NCBI GenBank assembly: GCA_018971525.1
Contig: JAGXAR010000017.1
Span: forward strand, 1-64,000
DNA: 64,000 nucleotides
Source of the DNA: Nitrospirota bacterium
GTDB lineage: Bacteria > Nitrospirota > Nitrospiria > Nitrospirales > Nitrospiraceae
Direction: 5' to 3'
Every line of letters begins with the position of its first letter. The first letter of the stretch is position 1. Shown here one piece after another: positions 9,459-18,223 of the stretch. The notes beneath the pieces are model-generated. The model did not search any database, had not been told where the DNA came from, and saw only the letters and a list, made by a program, of their open reading frames with translations. The translations under genes were made by a program, and so were the position numbers.

Positions 9459-9977
9459 ATGGCACAACATCCCTCCATGGATGTCGAGACCACAGTGACT
9501 GGTGATGCCGAGTCACGCAAGGCGCTGGTTGGACGATTTGCCAGGGTGGTGTCCATTGCCATGACGATTCTCTGCAACGCGATCGTTCTGGTCGGGTTAT
9601 GGGCCAGTGGGATTAACCTTGATGAGCTGGCAACGACCCCCGATGTATTCAACTCCAAACAGGATATTTGTCTACGGCTCGGCTGGCAATCCGTTGTGGG
9701 AGCGGAGGCACCGGTACGCCTCTGCTCGGAGTGGATCAATCTCTCCGATCCGTCCGGCAAGACTCATCAGATCCAACGCGAGGTCAAGCTAAAGCAAGGG
9801 CCGGACGGGTTGTATTATGTGGATCGGGGGATTCACGCCGACTATCGGTTGCTCATATTGGTGATGTTTGTGGTGGCGGTCATTGTGTCCGGACTGGTGG
9901 CGAAATGGTATTTGGTCAGCCGGTATCGGTTGCGACTCGAATCCGCCGCCGGCCATGAGGCATCACTCGTCCATTGA
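9459..9977 (+). CDS. Membrane protein of unknown function
   Basis: A 172-residue protein with two hydrophobic segments, at about residues 26-47 (IAMTILCNAIVLVGLWASG) and 123-146 (LLILVMFVVAVIVSGLVAKWYLV). They flank a domain of roughly 75 residues that is probably periplasmic and contains two cysteines (DICLRLGW and VRLCSEW) that could form a disulfide. The C-terminus is a short cytoplasmic tail. I do not recognise the family. It starts 15 bases after glyS and ends 29 bases before ppdK, so it may be cotranscribed with either. Confidence 0.6.
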   Translation: MAQHPSMDVETTVTGDAESRKALVGRFARVVSIAMTILCNAIVLVGLWASGINLDELATTPDVFNSKQDICLRLGWQSVVGAEAPVRLCSEWINLSDPSGKTHQIQREVKLKQGPDGLYYVDRGIHADYRLLILVMFVVAVIVSGLVAKWYLVSRYRLRLESAAGHEASLVH

Positions 9978-10006
9978 ACTGAACTCAACGCGAAGGAGAG
10001 GGCAGC

Positions 10007-12841
10007 GTGGCAAAGAAATACGTGTACTACTTTGGTGACGGTAAAGCCGAAGGGACCTCCAATATGAAAGAGCTCCTCGGCGGGAAGGGCGCCGGTCTTG
10101 CCGAGATGACGAATCTCGGCATCTCCGTTCCGCCCGGCTTCACGATTTCCACCGAGGCCTGCGTCGAATACTACAAGAACGGGAAACAGTATCCTCCCGG
10201 CATGTGGGACGCTGCGCTGAAATCGCTCAAGCGGGTCGAGCGGTCGATGGGCATGGGGTTCGGCGATCCTGAACGGCCCTTGCTGGTCTCGGTCCGGTCC
10301 GGCGCCCGGGCTTCGATGCCTGGCATGATGGACACGGTGCTGAACGTCGGTCTGACGACCAAGACGGTCGAGGGGCTGGCGGCAAAAACACGCAATGAGC
10401 GGTTTGCCCAGGACAGCTATCGGCGCTTTGTGTCCATGTACGGCAGCATCGTCATGGGTGTGCCACGCGAGCATTTCGAAGCGATCCTCAAGCAGAAGAA
10501 GGCAGAAGTGGGGGTGGCGCACGAGACCCATCTCGATGCGCGGCATCTCCGGGAATTGGTTGCCAGCTTTAAGGCGCTCATCAAGGAAGAGACTAAGAAG
10601 GAGTTTCCCGATGAGCCGCTCGATCAACTGCGCCTGGCTATTAACGCGGTCTTTTCGTCCTGGTTCGGCGCGCGGGCCGTCACCTATCGGCGCCTTTATG
10701 GGATTCCCGACTCATGGGGCACGGCGATCAATGTCGTGGCGATGGTATTCGGGAACATGGGAGAGACGAGCGGCACCGGTGTGGCGTTCACGCGCGATCC
10801 GGCATCCGGCGACAAGAACTTTTTCGGCGAGTGCCTGATGAACGCTCAAGGCGAGGATGTGGTGGCCGGTATCAGGACTCCGCTCCCGGTGACTGCGCTG
10901 GCGAAGAACGTGCCGGAGGCGTACAAGGAACTGGAGCACACCTACAAGAAGCTCGAAAAACATTACCGGGACATGCTCGATTTGGAATTTACGATCCAAG
11001 AGGGCAAGCTCTACATGCTGCAAACCCGGGTCGGCAAACGGACCGGTATCGCTGCTGTGAAGATCGCCGTCGATATGGTGAGAGAAGGCCTCATCTCGAA
11101 GAAGGAAGCGGTACAGCGGATCGGGCCGGAACAATTGGCGCAGTATCTCTATCCGATTTTCGATACGAAGGAAGAGTCGAAATCCAATCCGCTGGGGAAG
11201 GGGCTCCCCGCCGGTCCTGGCGCGGCGGCCGGAAAGATCGCGCTCACGCCTGATCGGGCCGTGACGATGAAAGCGGCTGGTACCCGTGTGGTGTTGGTCA
11301 GACAGGAAACGAGTCCGGACGACATCCACGGGATGAACGCCTCAGCCGGGTTTTTGACGGCGCGGGGCGGGATGACGTCCCACGCGGCGGTGGTCGCGCG
11401 GCAAATGGGCAAGGTCTGCGTGGCCGGTTGTGAGTCGGTGGAGGTGCTGGACGGCCAGTCTGTTCGCATCGGAGCCAAAGTGTTCCATGAGGGGGACTAT
11501 CTTTCGATCAACGGTTCGACCGGCAATGTATACGAGGGGGACCTGCCTGTCGTCGAATCTGAAATCATTCAAGTCATCCAGGGCAAGCTGGATGCCAAGA
11601 AGTCGGACAAGTACCAGCGGTTCGCGTTGATTTTGTCATGGGCCGACAGCGTACGGAAACTCCGCGTCCGCGCCAATGCTGACGTGCCTGACCAAGCGAA
11701 CATTGCCCGTGGCTTCGGTGCAGAAGGGATCGGACTTTGCAGGACGGAACATATGTTCTTTGCCGAGGATCGCATCACGATTATGCAGAAGATGATTCTG
11801 GCGCGGACGAAAGAGGAGCGGGAAAAGCACCTCGATCAGCTCCTGCCGCTGCAAAAGCAGGATTTCATCGGGCTCTATCGCGAAATGGCTGGCTATCCGG
11901 TCACTATTCGGTTGCTCGATCCCCCCTTGCACGAGTTTCTGCCTAAGCGTGAAGACTTGATGGTGGAGATTGCTCAGCTGGAACTGACCGGGCGCGACGG
12001 AGCCAGGCTCGAAGAAAAGCGCCGGTTGCTGGCCCGCGTCGAGGAACTCCACGAGTTCAATCCCATGCTCGGGTTACGCGGGTGCCGTCTCGGGATCACG
12101 ATGCCGGAGATTACCCGCATGCAGGCGCGGGCGATCATGGAGGCTGCGTGTGAGCTGGCCAAGGAAGGGAAGAAGATCGTCCCGGAGATCATGATCCCGC
12201 TGGTGGGAATGGTCTCGGAAATGAAGGCGCAGAAAGATTTGGTCCGCGAGGTGGCGCAGGAGACGATGAAGCGGTACAAGGTGAAGCTCTCCTATCTCGT
12301 GGGCACGATGATCGAACTGCCGCGTGCCGCTGTGACGGCGGATCGCATTGCGACAGAGGCGGAGTTCTTTTCATTCGGCACGAACGATCTGACCCAAACC
12401 ACGTTCGGTTTCTCCCGCGACGATGCCGCGAAGTTCATCGATTTTTATCGAACCGCCAACATTATGGACGCGGATCCCTTTGCGGTGCTCGATCGAGAAG
12501 GGGTGGGGGCTTTGATGAAGCAGGCCATCGCCGGCGGTCGGAAGACCCGTCCCGGGATTAAGCTCGGCATCTGCGGTGAGCACGGCGGCGACCCCAGTTC
12601 TGTTGAGTTCTGCCATGAACTCGGATTGGACTATGTGAGCTGCTCGCCCTATCGCGTTGCGATCGCGCGGCTTGCCGCGGCCCATGCGGCCTTGGCCGAA
12701 CCAGGACCGAGCGGTTCCCTCTCCACGCGCAAGGTGTCGGGGTCGCGTAGGAAGACGAAGAAGGCGTCGACGAAGACCACGAAGACGAAGCAGGCTCAAC
12801 GGCCGCGCAGCCGATCGCGCGTCACGCGCAAGAAACGGTGA
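10007..12841 (+). CDS. ppdK: Pyruvate, phosphate dikinase
   Basis: A 944-residue cytoplasmic enzyme interconverting pyruvate, ATP and phosphate with PEP, AMP and pyrophosphate. The domain order is an N-terminal ATP-grasp nucleotide domain (GGKGAGLAEMTNLG near residue 25), a swivelling phosphohistidine domain with GGMTSHAAVVARQ and catalytic His459, and a C-terminal PEP/pyruvate barrel ending in CGEHGGDPSS. The start is GTG behind AAGGAGAGG. The last ~45 residues form a Lys/Arg/Thr/Ser-rich tail beyond the normal end of the family. In autotrophs PpdK typically feeds gluconeogenesis. Its stop overlaps the ribD start. Confidence 0.96.
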   Translation: MAKKYVYYFGDGKAEGTSNMKELLGGKGAGLAEMTNLGISVPPGFTISTEACVEYYKNGKQYPPGMWDAALKSLKRVERSMGMGFGDPERPLLVSVRSGARASMPGMMDTVLNVGLTTKTVEGLAAKTRNERFAQDSYRRFVSMYGSIVMGVPREHFEAILKQKKAEVGVAHETHLDARHLRELVASFKALIKEETKKEFPDEPLDQLRLAINAVFSSWFGARAVTYRRLYGIPDSWGTAINVVAMVFGNMGETSGTGVAFTRDPASGDKNFFGECLMNAQGEDVVAGIRTPLPVTALAKNVPEAYKELEHTYKKLEKHYRDMLDLEFTIQEGKLYMLQTRVGKRTGIAAVKIAVDMVREGLISKKEAVQRIGPEQLAQYLYPIFDTKEESKSNPLGKGLPAGPGAAAGKIALTPDRAVTMKAAGTRVVLVRQETSPDDIHGMNASAGFLTARGGMTSHAAVVARQMGKVCVAGCESVEVLDGQSVRIGAKVFHEGDYLSINGSTGNVYEGDLPVVESEIIQVIQGKLDAKKSDKYQRFALILSWADSVRKLRVRANADVPDQANIARGFGAEGIGLCRTEHMFFAEDRITIMQKMILARTKEEREKHLDQLLPLQKQDFIGLYREMAGYPVTIRLLDPPLHEFLPKREDLMVEIAQLELTGRDGARLEEKRRLLARVEELHEFNPMLGLRGCRLGITMPEITRMQARAIMEAACELAKEGKKIVPEIMIPLVGMVSEMKAQKDLVREVAQETMKRYKVKLSYLVGTMIELPRAAVTADRIATEAEFFSFGTNDLTQTTFGFSRDDAAKFIDFYRTANIMDADPFAVLDREGVGALMKQAIAGGRKTRPGIKLGICGEHGGDPSSVEFCHELGLDYVSCSPYRVAIARLAAAHAALAEPGPSGSLSTRKVSGSRRKTKKASTKTTKTKQAQRPRSRSRVTRKKR

Positions 12842-13956
12842 CCGCCACCACACAGCACCTCCACTTTATGACCCTGGCGCTTCGTCTCGCGGCGAAGGGC
12901 CGGGGCAGGACCAGCCCGAATCCCATGGTCGGGGCCCTCGTGGTCAAGAACGGCCGCATCGTCGGCCGCGGATATCACCACGGACCAGGGCAAGCCCACG
13001 CAGAAATTCTTGCGCTCAGCCAAGCGGGGCCACGCGCCAAGGGCGCGATTCTCTATGTCACGCTTGAACCCTGCTGCCACCTCCTCAAACGAACCCCACC
13101 TTGCGTGCCCGCAGTGGTTCAATCAGGCGTCCGACAGGTGGTGGTGGCGATGGCTGACCCCAACCCCTCGGTCAAAGGACAAGGGATTGCTGCTCTGCGT
13201 CGGGCCGGGATCACGGTGACGACGGCGGTCGCACAAGAGGAAGCGGCGCAGTTGAATCGCGCGTACCTCCACTGGGTGACGACCGGCCGTCCCTACATGA
13301 CTCTGAAAGCCGGGATGACTTTGGATGGAAAGGTGGCCACGGCGAAGGGCGAGTCTCGATGGATTACCGGTCCGCTTGCGCGACAAGATGTGCATCGATT
13401 GCGGGGTCGGGTGGATGCCGTGATCGTCGGGGTCGGCACCGTGCTCAAGGATAATCCCACGCTGACGGCTCGACTGTCCGATCGTCCACTCAAGCTGGCG
13501 CCGCGGCAACCATTGCGTGTCGTGCTCGATAGCACACTCAGGACGCCCCCGACGGCGACTGTCTGCGCCAGGCAGGACCGAGCGAAGACGTTGATCGTGA
13601 CTACGAGTCGTGCCTCCCGGTCACGCCGACGTTCACTTGAACGGGCAGGAGTGGAAGTGGTCTCTCTCTCTCAGAAAAACAGGCGTGTCTCGCTCCCGGC
13701 GCTCATGACGATGCTGGGCGAGCGCGGGATCACTTCCGTGCTCATCGAGGGAGGCAGCACCGTCAATGCCGCAGCGTTACGTGAGAAACTCGTCAATCAC
13801 GTCGTGTTCTATCTGGCGCCCACCTTGCTGGGAGGGCAGGATGCCAAGGCGGTGATCGGCGACCGGAGCCCGAAGCGTTTGGCCCAGGCACTGACATTGC
13901 GCCACATCACGGTTCGCCGCATCGGGAAAGATCTGGTTGTGGAAGGAGACTTGTGA
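12838..13956 (+). CDS. ribD: Bifunctional riboflavin deaminase/reductase RibD
   Basis: A 372-residue enzyme catalysing the second and third steps of riboflavin synthesis: deamination of the pyrimidine intermediate, then NADPH reduction of its ribose. The N-terminal deaminase has the zinc site HAE (His54, Glu56) and PCCH with Cys79, plus Cys89 in PPC. The C-terminal reductase begins near RPYMTLKAGMTLDGK and contains SRWITG and LIEGGSTVNAA. The GTG start overlaps the ppdK stop as GTGA, indicating translational coupling. ribE lies about 3.4 kb downstream after unrelated genes. Confidence 0.95.
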   Translation: MTATTQHLHFMTLALRLAAKGRGRTSPNPMVGALVVKNGRIVGRGYHHGPGQAHAEILALSQAGPRAKGAILYVTLEPCCHLLKRTPPCVPAVVQSGVRQVVVAMADPNPSVKGQGIAALRRAGITVTTAVAQEEAAQLNRAYLHWVTTGRPYMTLKAGMTLDGKVATAKGESRWITGPLARQDVHRLRGRVDAVIVGVGTVLKDNPTLTARLSDRPLKLAPRQPLRVVLDSTLRTPPTATVCARQDRAKTLIVTTSRASRSRRRSLERAGVEVVSLSQKNRRVSLPALMTMLGERGITSVLIEGGSTVNAAALREKLVNHVVFYLAPTLLGGQDAKAVIGDRSPKRLAQALTLRHITVRRIGKDLVVEGDL

Positions 13957-15242
13957 AGCGCGGGCTCCTCTCCGGCGTTCTTGTCGTAATCCTTGCGTGT
14001 TTCGCCGATCGTGCAATGGATGCGGCCGCTGTAGTCCCCTTTGCTGAAATGAAGACGCAGGTCTTCCGCTATCTGGATAGCACGGATACGGACGAGGCAA
14101 CCCGTACTCTTCAAGCAGTGCTGTCCGATCCGGATGTCACGATCGATCAGGTGATACGGATCATTCAAACCGAGCGGGACTATGCCCCGCAGCCGACGGG
14201 GACCATTCCCAACGAGCGAGTCGATGTGCAGGGACGTGCCTATCACCTGGCTCTCTCCGTTCCCCTGACCTATCAGCCGGCGAAGGGCTATGGACTTGTC
14301 GTCTGCCTGCATGGCGCGGGATTCAGCGGCGAGGCTTACCTGGAACGTTGGCAGGCTCGATTGGGGGAGGACTATGTCTTGGCCTGTCCGACTGCTCCGA
14401 TGGGTGCCTGGTTTACGCGAAGCGCGGAGGAACTGGTGCTGGCGACGATTCGTTCCGTGCAACGGCGCTACCACATCGATCCTGACCGGATCTTTCTCAC
14501 CGGTATGTCCAACGGCGGGATCGGCGCCTGGATGATCGGCATGCACGATGCGCCTCTGTTCGCCGGCATCGCGCCCATGGCCAGTGGCCTCGACAACGTG
14601 TTGATGCCGTTTCTGGCCAACCTGCGCTCCACACCGGTCTATATCATTCATGGAGCCAAGGATCAGGTGATGCCGGTGGAACTCAGCCGCACGATTACGA
14701 AAGAATTAACCAGGCTGGGCTATCCCTTTGTCTATCGAGAACATGATCGGGAGCATCCCATGGCAGGCGGGCACTACTTTCCCAGGGAGGAATTGCCTGA
14801 GCTAGTGACCTGGCTGAACGCCCAACGGCGCAATCCCTTGCCGACGACCGTGACTGTGGTGCGCGACGCGAGTCACTTTCAACCGTTTGGATGGGTCCGC
14901 ATCGACGCGACCGATCCCATTGCCGCGTTCTCCGAAGATCTGGTCGGCAAGCAAGACGACCGGATCAAGCGCCGGGAATACGCGAGACTGGACGCTTCCA
15001 TCGTGGGGCCGAATCGCATTGAAGTCCAAGCCGACCGAGTCCAACGCTACAGCCTATTCCTGAACGAACAGCTCATCGATTCTTCCAAACCCCTCGTCGT
15101 GCTCACCAATGGGCAGGTGTCCTTTGAAGGTCCTGTGACGCCGTCGCTTGAAACGTTGTTGCGGCAGGCACGTCTGCGACAAGATTCTCGGCAACTCTTT
15201 CCGATCCATCTCGCCATTCAGGTTCGAAAGCAGCCGTCATGA
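13953..15242 (+). CDS. Secreted alpha/beta-hydrolase (PHB depolymerase/feruloyl esterase-like)
   Basis: A 429-residue serine hydrolase with an N-terminal signal peptide (hydrophobic residues 5-25), so probably periplasmic or secreted. The hydrolase core includes VVCLHGAG (oxyanion strand), the nucleophile elbow GMSNGG, a probable catalytic Asp in IIHGAKDQVMP and a probable catalytic His in HPMAGGHYF. This matches the secreted carboxylesterase group called LpqC or PHB depolymerase-like. The substrate is unknown. The last ~120 residues look like a separate beta-rich domain with a DASHFQPFGWVRIDAT segment. The GTG start overlaps the ribD stop codon. Confidence 0.78.
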   Translation: MKRGLLSGVLVVILACFADRAMDAAAVVPFAEMKTQVFRYLDSTDTDEATRTLQAVLSDPDVTIDQVIRIIQTERDYAPQPTGTIPNERVDVQGRAYHLALSVPLTYQPAKGYGLVVCLHGAGFSGEAYLERWQARLGEDYVLACPTAPMGAWFTRSAEELVLATIRSVQRRYHIDPDRIFLTGMSNGGIGAWMIGMHDAPLFAGIAPMASGLDNVLMPFLANLRSTPVYIIHGAKDQVMPVELSRTITKELTRLGYPFVYREHDREHPMAGGHYFPREELPELVTWLNAQRRNPLPTTVTVVRDASHFQPFGWVRIDATDPIAAFSEDLVGKQDDRIKRREYARLDASIVGPNRIEVQADRVQRYSLFLNEQLIDSSKPLVVLTNGQVSFEGPVTPSLETLLRQARLRQDSRQLFPIHLAIQVRKQPS

Positions 15243-16054
15243 TCCCCGGGTGGTTATGTTTACGGATGGCAGGCTCGCTGTCTTTGATCGTCGTGATCGG
15301 GCTGAGTGCGACCATCTATTCAAGCCCGGCTCAACCGGGAACCTGTCCGTTGCCCTCTCATCATGCAGGGGTGACCTTTCCTGTTGAACAGATTGAGGCA
15401 CATTGGGCTTGCCGACTGGAGCCGATCATCAGCCGCCACACAACGGCGAACAAGCTTGGACCGCTGCGAACGCCGTTGCCACAGGTGGCCTATCTCTATC
15501 TCTTGGACCATCCGCCCATGGCTGCTTCCTTGGTCAATCGTCTCGGCATCGCCCCCTATCAATCAGAAATCCGAGGTCCTGGTCGCTATTGGGGCAACGA
15601 TGGCGAAGGAACAGCCGGGACCGTCGAACTCGTCTATCAGGATCGCACCAGCAGGGTCTACTATCTGGAAGGGTCTCATGACAGCCGGTTCCTCCATCAC
15701 ATTACCGGCAAGGCCGTGGTGTTGCTCAGGATGAATCAGGTCACAGACGTGAACGGAGTCGAGGCGATGGACAGCACGTTGATCTCCTACACCAGGTTGG
15801 ACAATCGCCTGTTATCGGGAATCGTCTCACTGCTTCGCCCGCTCACTGGAAGCGCTGTGACGCGGAAGCTGGCGAAAGGTGTCGATTCCGTCAACCGCTT
15901 GAGTCAAGTGATGCGGCAACAGCCTGATCGAGTGCTGTCCGAGGCGACGAAACCATCTGCGTTGTCCTCCGACGAGATGGCCTTCTTGAAGCACACGCTG
16001 GAGGACCTGTCTCATTCCAGCAGCGCGACCCAATCCAGGACGTCGTCACCATGA
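15239..16054 (+). CDS. Exported protein of unknown function
   Basis: A 271-residue protein with a signal peptide (hydrophobic residues about 11-27). I do not recognise the family. The central part (residues ~95-170) is beta-rich and contains GPGRYWGNDGEGT, VYYLEGSHDSRFLHHITGKAVVLLRM and a VNGVEAMDSTLISYTRL segment. The last ~80 residues look helical. The ATG overlaps the esterase stop as ATGA, and its own stop overlaps the MFS start. It is thus embedded in a tightly coupled run and may work with the esterase in the envelope. Confidence 0.6.
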   Translation: MIPGWLCLRMAGSLSLIVVIGLSATIYSSPAQPGTCPLPSHHAGVTFPVEQIEAHWACRLEPIISRHTTANKLGPLRTPLPQVAYLYLLDHPPMAASLVNRLGIAPYQSEIRGPGRYWGNDGEGTAGTVELVYQDRTSRVYYLEGSHDSRFLHHITGKAVVLLRMNQVTDVNGVEAMDSTLISYTRLDNRLLSGIVSLLRPLTGSAVTRKLAKGVDSVNRLSQVMRQQPDRVLSEATKPSALSSDEMAFLKHTLEDLSHSSSATQSRTSSP

Positions 16055-17220
16055 CGACGTCGCGCAGCTTCACGCTGCTCTGCACCGTCGGCGTGTTCTG
16101 CTTTATCAGCTACAACATGGTCCGGATGCCGGTGTTGGCGCTGTTCGCGGAATCGCTCGGGGCCAGTCCTGAGCGCATCGGGCTCATCGTGTCGGTCTCC
16201 ACGCTCACCGGGGTGTTCCTCAAACTGCCGTCCGGCGCCCTGTCCGACATCTACGGCCGGCGCTTTCTATTGCAGATCGGCGTCGTCGCCTTCGGGCTCC
16301 CTCCATTTCTGTACCTCTGGGTGACAGATCTCGATGCGCTGACCGGCTTACGTTTCTTTCATGGGCTGGCCACCGCCATCTTCGCGCCGAGTGCGCTGGC
16401 GACTGTGGCCGATCTCTATCGAAAACGACGAGGCGCCGCCCTCGGCACCTACACGGCCTCGACGCAATCCGGTGCGTTGCTCGGCCCGTTCATCGGCGGC
16501 TATCTGATCTACGCGTCGGGATTCCCCGCTGCCTTCGTGACGGCCGGCATATTCGGCTGCATCGCCATTGCCATTTTCTATAGCCTGCACCTCACGGCTC
16601 CTCCCCCGCGTAATCAGGAGAAGGGGCTGGCTGCGCTGCTGGCGGAAATGTGGAAGGGCTTCAGGGTCGTCGCCAAGAATCGGAAGGTCCTCATTACCAG
16701 CTCGACCGACGCAGCCAAGATGATTGCGAACGGAGCCTTGATGGCTTTCCTCCCGCTTTATGGCGTCTCGGTGGGATTGAATCCTGGGGAAGTCGGGTTA
16801 CTGTTCACGGTCCAGGCCCTCACGTCGCTCGTATCTAAGCCGATTATGGGACGGGTGTCCGACAGCGTCGGTCGTCAGCCGCTCATCGTCATCGGCCTCG
16901 TGATTTGCGCCACGACCTTCATCAGTATCCCTCAGGTGTCGATGTTCTGGCTGTTATTGCTGCTCTCGGCGAGCTTCGGATTTGGCGAAGCGGTCGTCTC
17001 CTCCTCGTCGTCCGCGCTGGTCGCGGATAGTTCCGAGTTCAAGACGCTCGGGGCGGGGATGGGGATGCAAGGGACGATCGGGGACATCGGCCATGCCAGC
17101 GGGCCGCTCCTGGCAGGGATTCTGATAGCGCGCCTGAACTATGCCAATGCGTTCGCCATCATCGCAGGGCTGCAACTCGTCGCGGCGGCGGTGTTCTGGA
17201 TGACGATGAGACGGACGTAG
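16051..17220 (+). CDS. Major facilitator superfamily transporter
   Basis: A 389-residue inner-membrane protein with about twelve hydrophobic segments. The loop between helices 2 and 3 carries the MFS motif as GALSDIYGRR, and the half-repeat is seen as GRVSDSVGRQ after helix 8. The sequence resembles the multidrug/sugar exporter branch, but the substrate cannot be read. ATGA overlap with the preceding gene places it in the ribD-led run. Transport of a flavin precursor is possible by association but unsupported. Confidence 0.8.
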   Translation: MTTSRSFTLLCTVGVFCFISYNMVRMPVLALFAESLGASPERIGLIVSVSTLTGVFLKLPSGALSDIYGRRFLLQIGVVAFGLPPFLYLWVTDLDALTGLRFFHGLATAIFAPSALATVADLYRKRRGAALGTYTASTQSGALLGPFIGGYLIYASGFPAAFVTAGIFGCIAIAIFYSLHLTAPPPRNQEKGLAALLAEMWKGFRVVAKNRKVLITSSTDAAKMIANGALMAFLPLYGVSVGLNPGEVGLLFTVQALTSLVSKPIMGRVSDSVGRQPLIVIGLVICATTFISIPQVSMFWLLLLLSASFGFGEAVVSSSSSALVADSSEFKTLGAGMGMQGTIGDIGHASGPLLAGILIARLNYANAFAIIAGLQLVAAAVFWMTMRRT

Positions 17221-17249
17221 CCTTACTCAGATATAATAATAGGTCGGTG

Positions 17250-17366
17250 ATGAAAACGATCGCGACAGAGAATATCGTCATTGGCACGCTGGCCGGCATC
17301 GGCGTGGTCGTGCTGCTCGTGCTGTTTGTCTATGTCGTGAAACAGATCATGAGGAAAGAAGAATAA
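17250..17366 (+). CDS. 38-residue single-pass membrane peptide
   Basis: A short gene encoding a polar N-terminus (MKTIATEN), one hydrophobic helix of about 22 residues (residues 9-30) and a basic/acidic tail KQIMRKEE. Its stop codon overlaps the ribE start (TAATG), so ribE is probably translated by coupling to it. No strong ribosome site was seen; GGTCGGTG lies just upstream. A TATAAT occurs at 17232-17237 but is too close to the ATG for an ordinary leader. The function is unknown. The clean transmembrane profile and overlap argue for a real gene. Confidence 0.55.
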   Translation: MKTIATENIVIGTLAGIGVVVLLVLFVYVVKQIMRKEE

Positions 17367-18022
17367 TGTTTACAGGCATCGTTGAAGAACTTGGCGCCAT
17401 TATCTCGATCGATAAGAACCTCGCCGGGACGAGGATGACCATTCTGGCCACAGCCGTCATGGGCGACCTCAAAATCGGAGACAGCATCAGCGTGAACGGT
17501 ACCTGTCTGACCGTGGTCAACAAGAACGAACACAATTTTTCCGTGGAGGTCTCTCCCGAAACGTTGTCTGTGACCACCCTCGGACAGCTCACTGCCGGCG
17601 CACCGCTGAATCTGGAACGGGCGATGAAGCTCAACGAACGGCTCGGAGGGCATCTCGTGGCTGGTCACGTAGACGGCATCGGCACAGTTCGCAGCCGTCA
17701 ACAGGATGGGAACGCCATCCTGTTCACGATCGAAGCCCCGCCGGAGATTCTGCGCCATTGCATCGTGAAAGGGTCCGTCACGGTCGACGGCATCAGCCTG
17801 ACGATCAACCAGGTGACTGATCGTAGCTTCTTTGTTTCCATCATTCCCCACACTGCGAAGGTCACCACCCTGGGCCTCAAGCAGGTCGGCGATCAGGTCA
17901 ATCTCGAATCAGATCTGATCGGAAAATACGTCGAACGCCTGCTGCAGGAAAGAGGACAGTTTCCCTCCAAGCCCACCCCCGTCATCGACAAAGATTACCT
18001 GCAAAAGAAGGGACTCCTGTAA
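17366..18022 (+). CDS. ribE: Riboflavin synthase alpha chain
   Basis: A 218-residue enzyme that dismutates two 6,7-dimethyl-8-ribityllumazine molecules to riboflavin. It is built as two homologous barrels: the first starts at the invariant MFTGIVEELG and includes GHLVAGHVDGIG; the second includes VTVDGISLTIN and FFVSIIPHTAKVTTLG. The length is normal for the family. The start overlaps the preceding 38-residue gene. A decayed copy of its 3' end is found at 29923-30046. ribBA and ribH are not in this window. Confidence 0.95.
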   Translation: MFTGIVEELGAIISIDKNLAGTRMTILATAVMGDLKIGDSISVNGTCLTVVNKNEHNFSVEVSPETLSVTTLGQLTAGAPLNLERAMKLNERLGGHLVAGHVDGIGTVRSRQQDGNAILFTIEAPPEILRHCIVKGSVTVDGISLTINQVTDRSFFVSIIPHTAKVTTLGLKQVGDQVNLESDLIGKYVERLLQERGQFPSKPTPVIDKDYLQKKGLL

Positions 18023-18223
18023 TGCTCGATCGGAGTTCTCGAATAGAAGCATGGTATGGGTCAGAGGCCCTCATCGATCCGCGCTATTCAGGCACGGATT
18101 ATTGCCTCAATTGCCGAGAGGTCCGGTCATAGAATCTGTCGTGTGCCAGACCAGACTGTATTTCCAACTCGCTGAGCTTGAATCCGTTCCGGTGCGGGAA
18201 GATAATCCGACGAGAGCCGGCCC

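Noticed and set aside
18022-18132. 36-codon frame starting in the ribE stop (TAATG) with a CLNC motif
   Set aside because: No ribosome site beyond overlap and no recognisable structure; probably chance.
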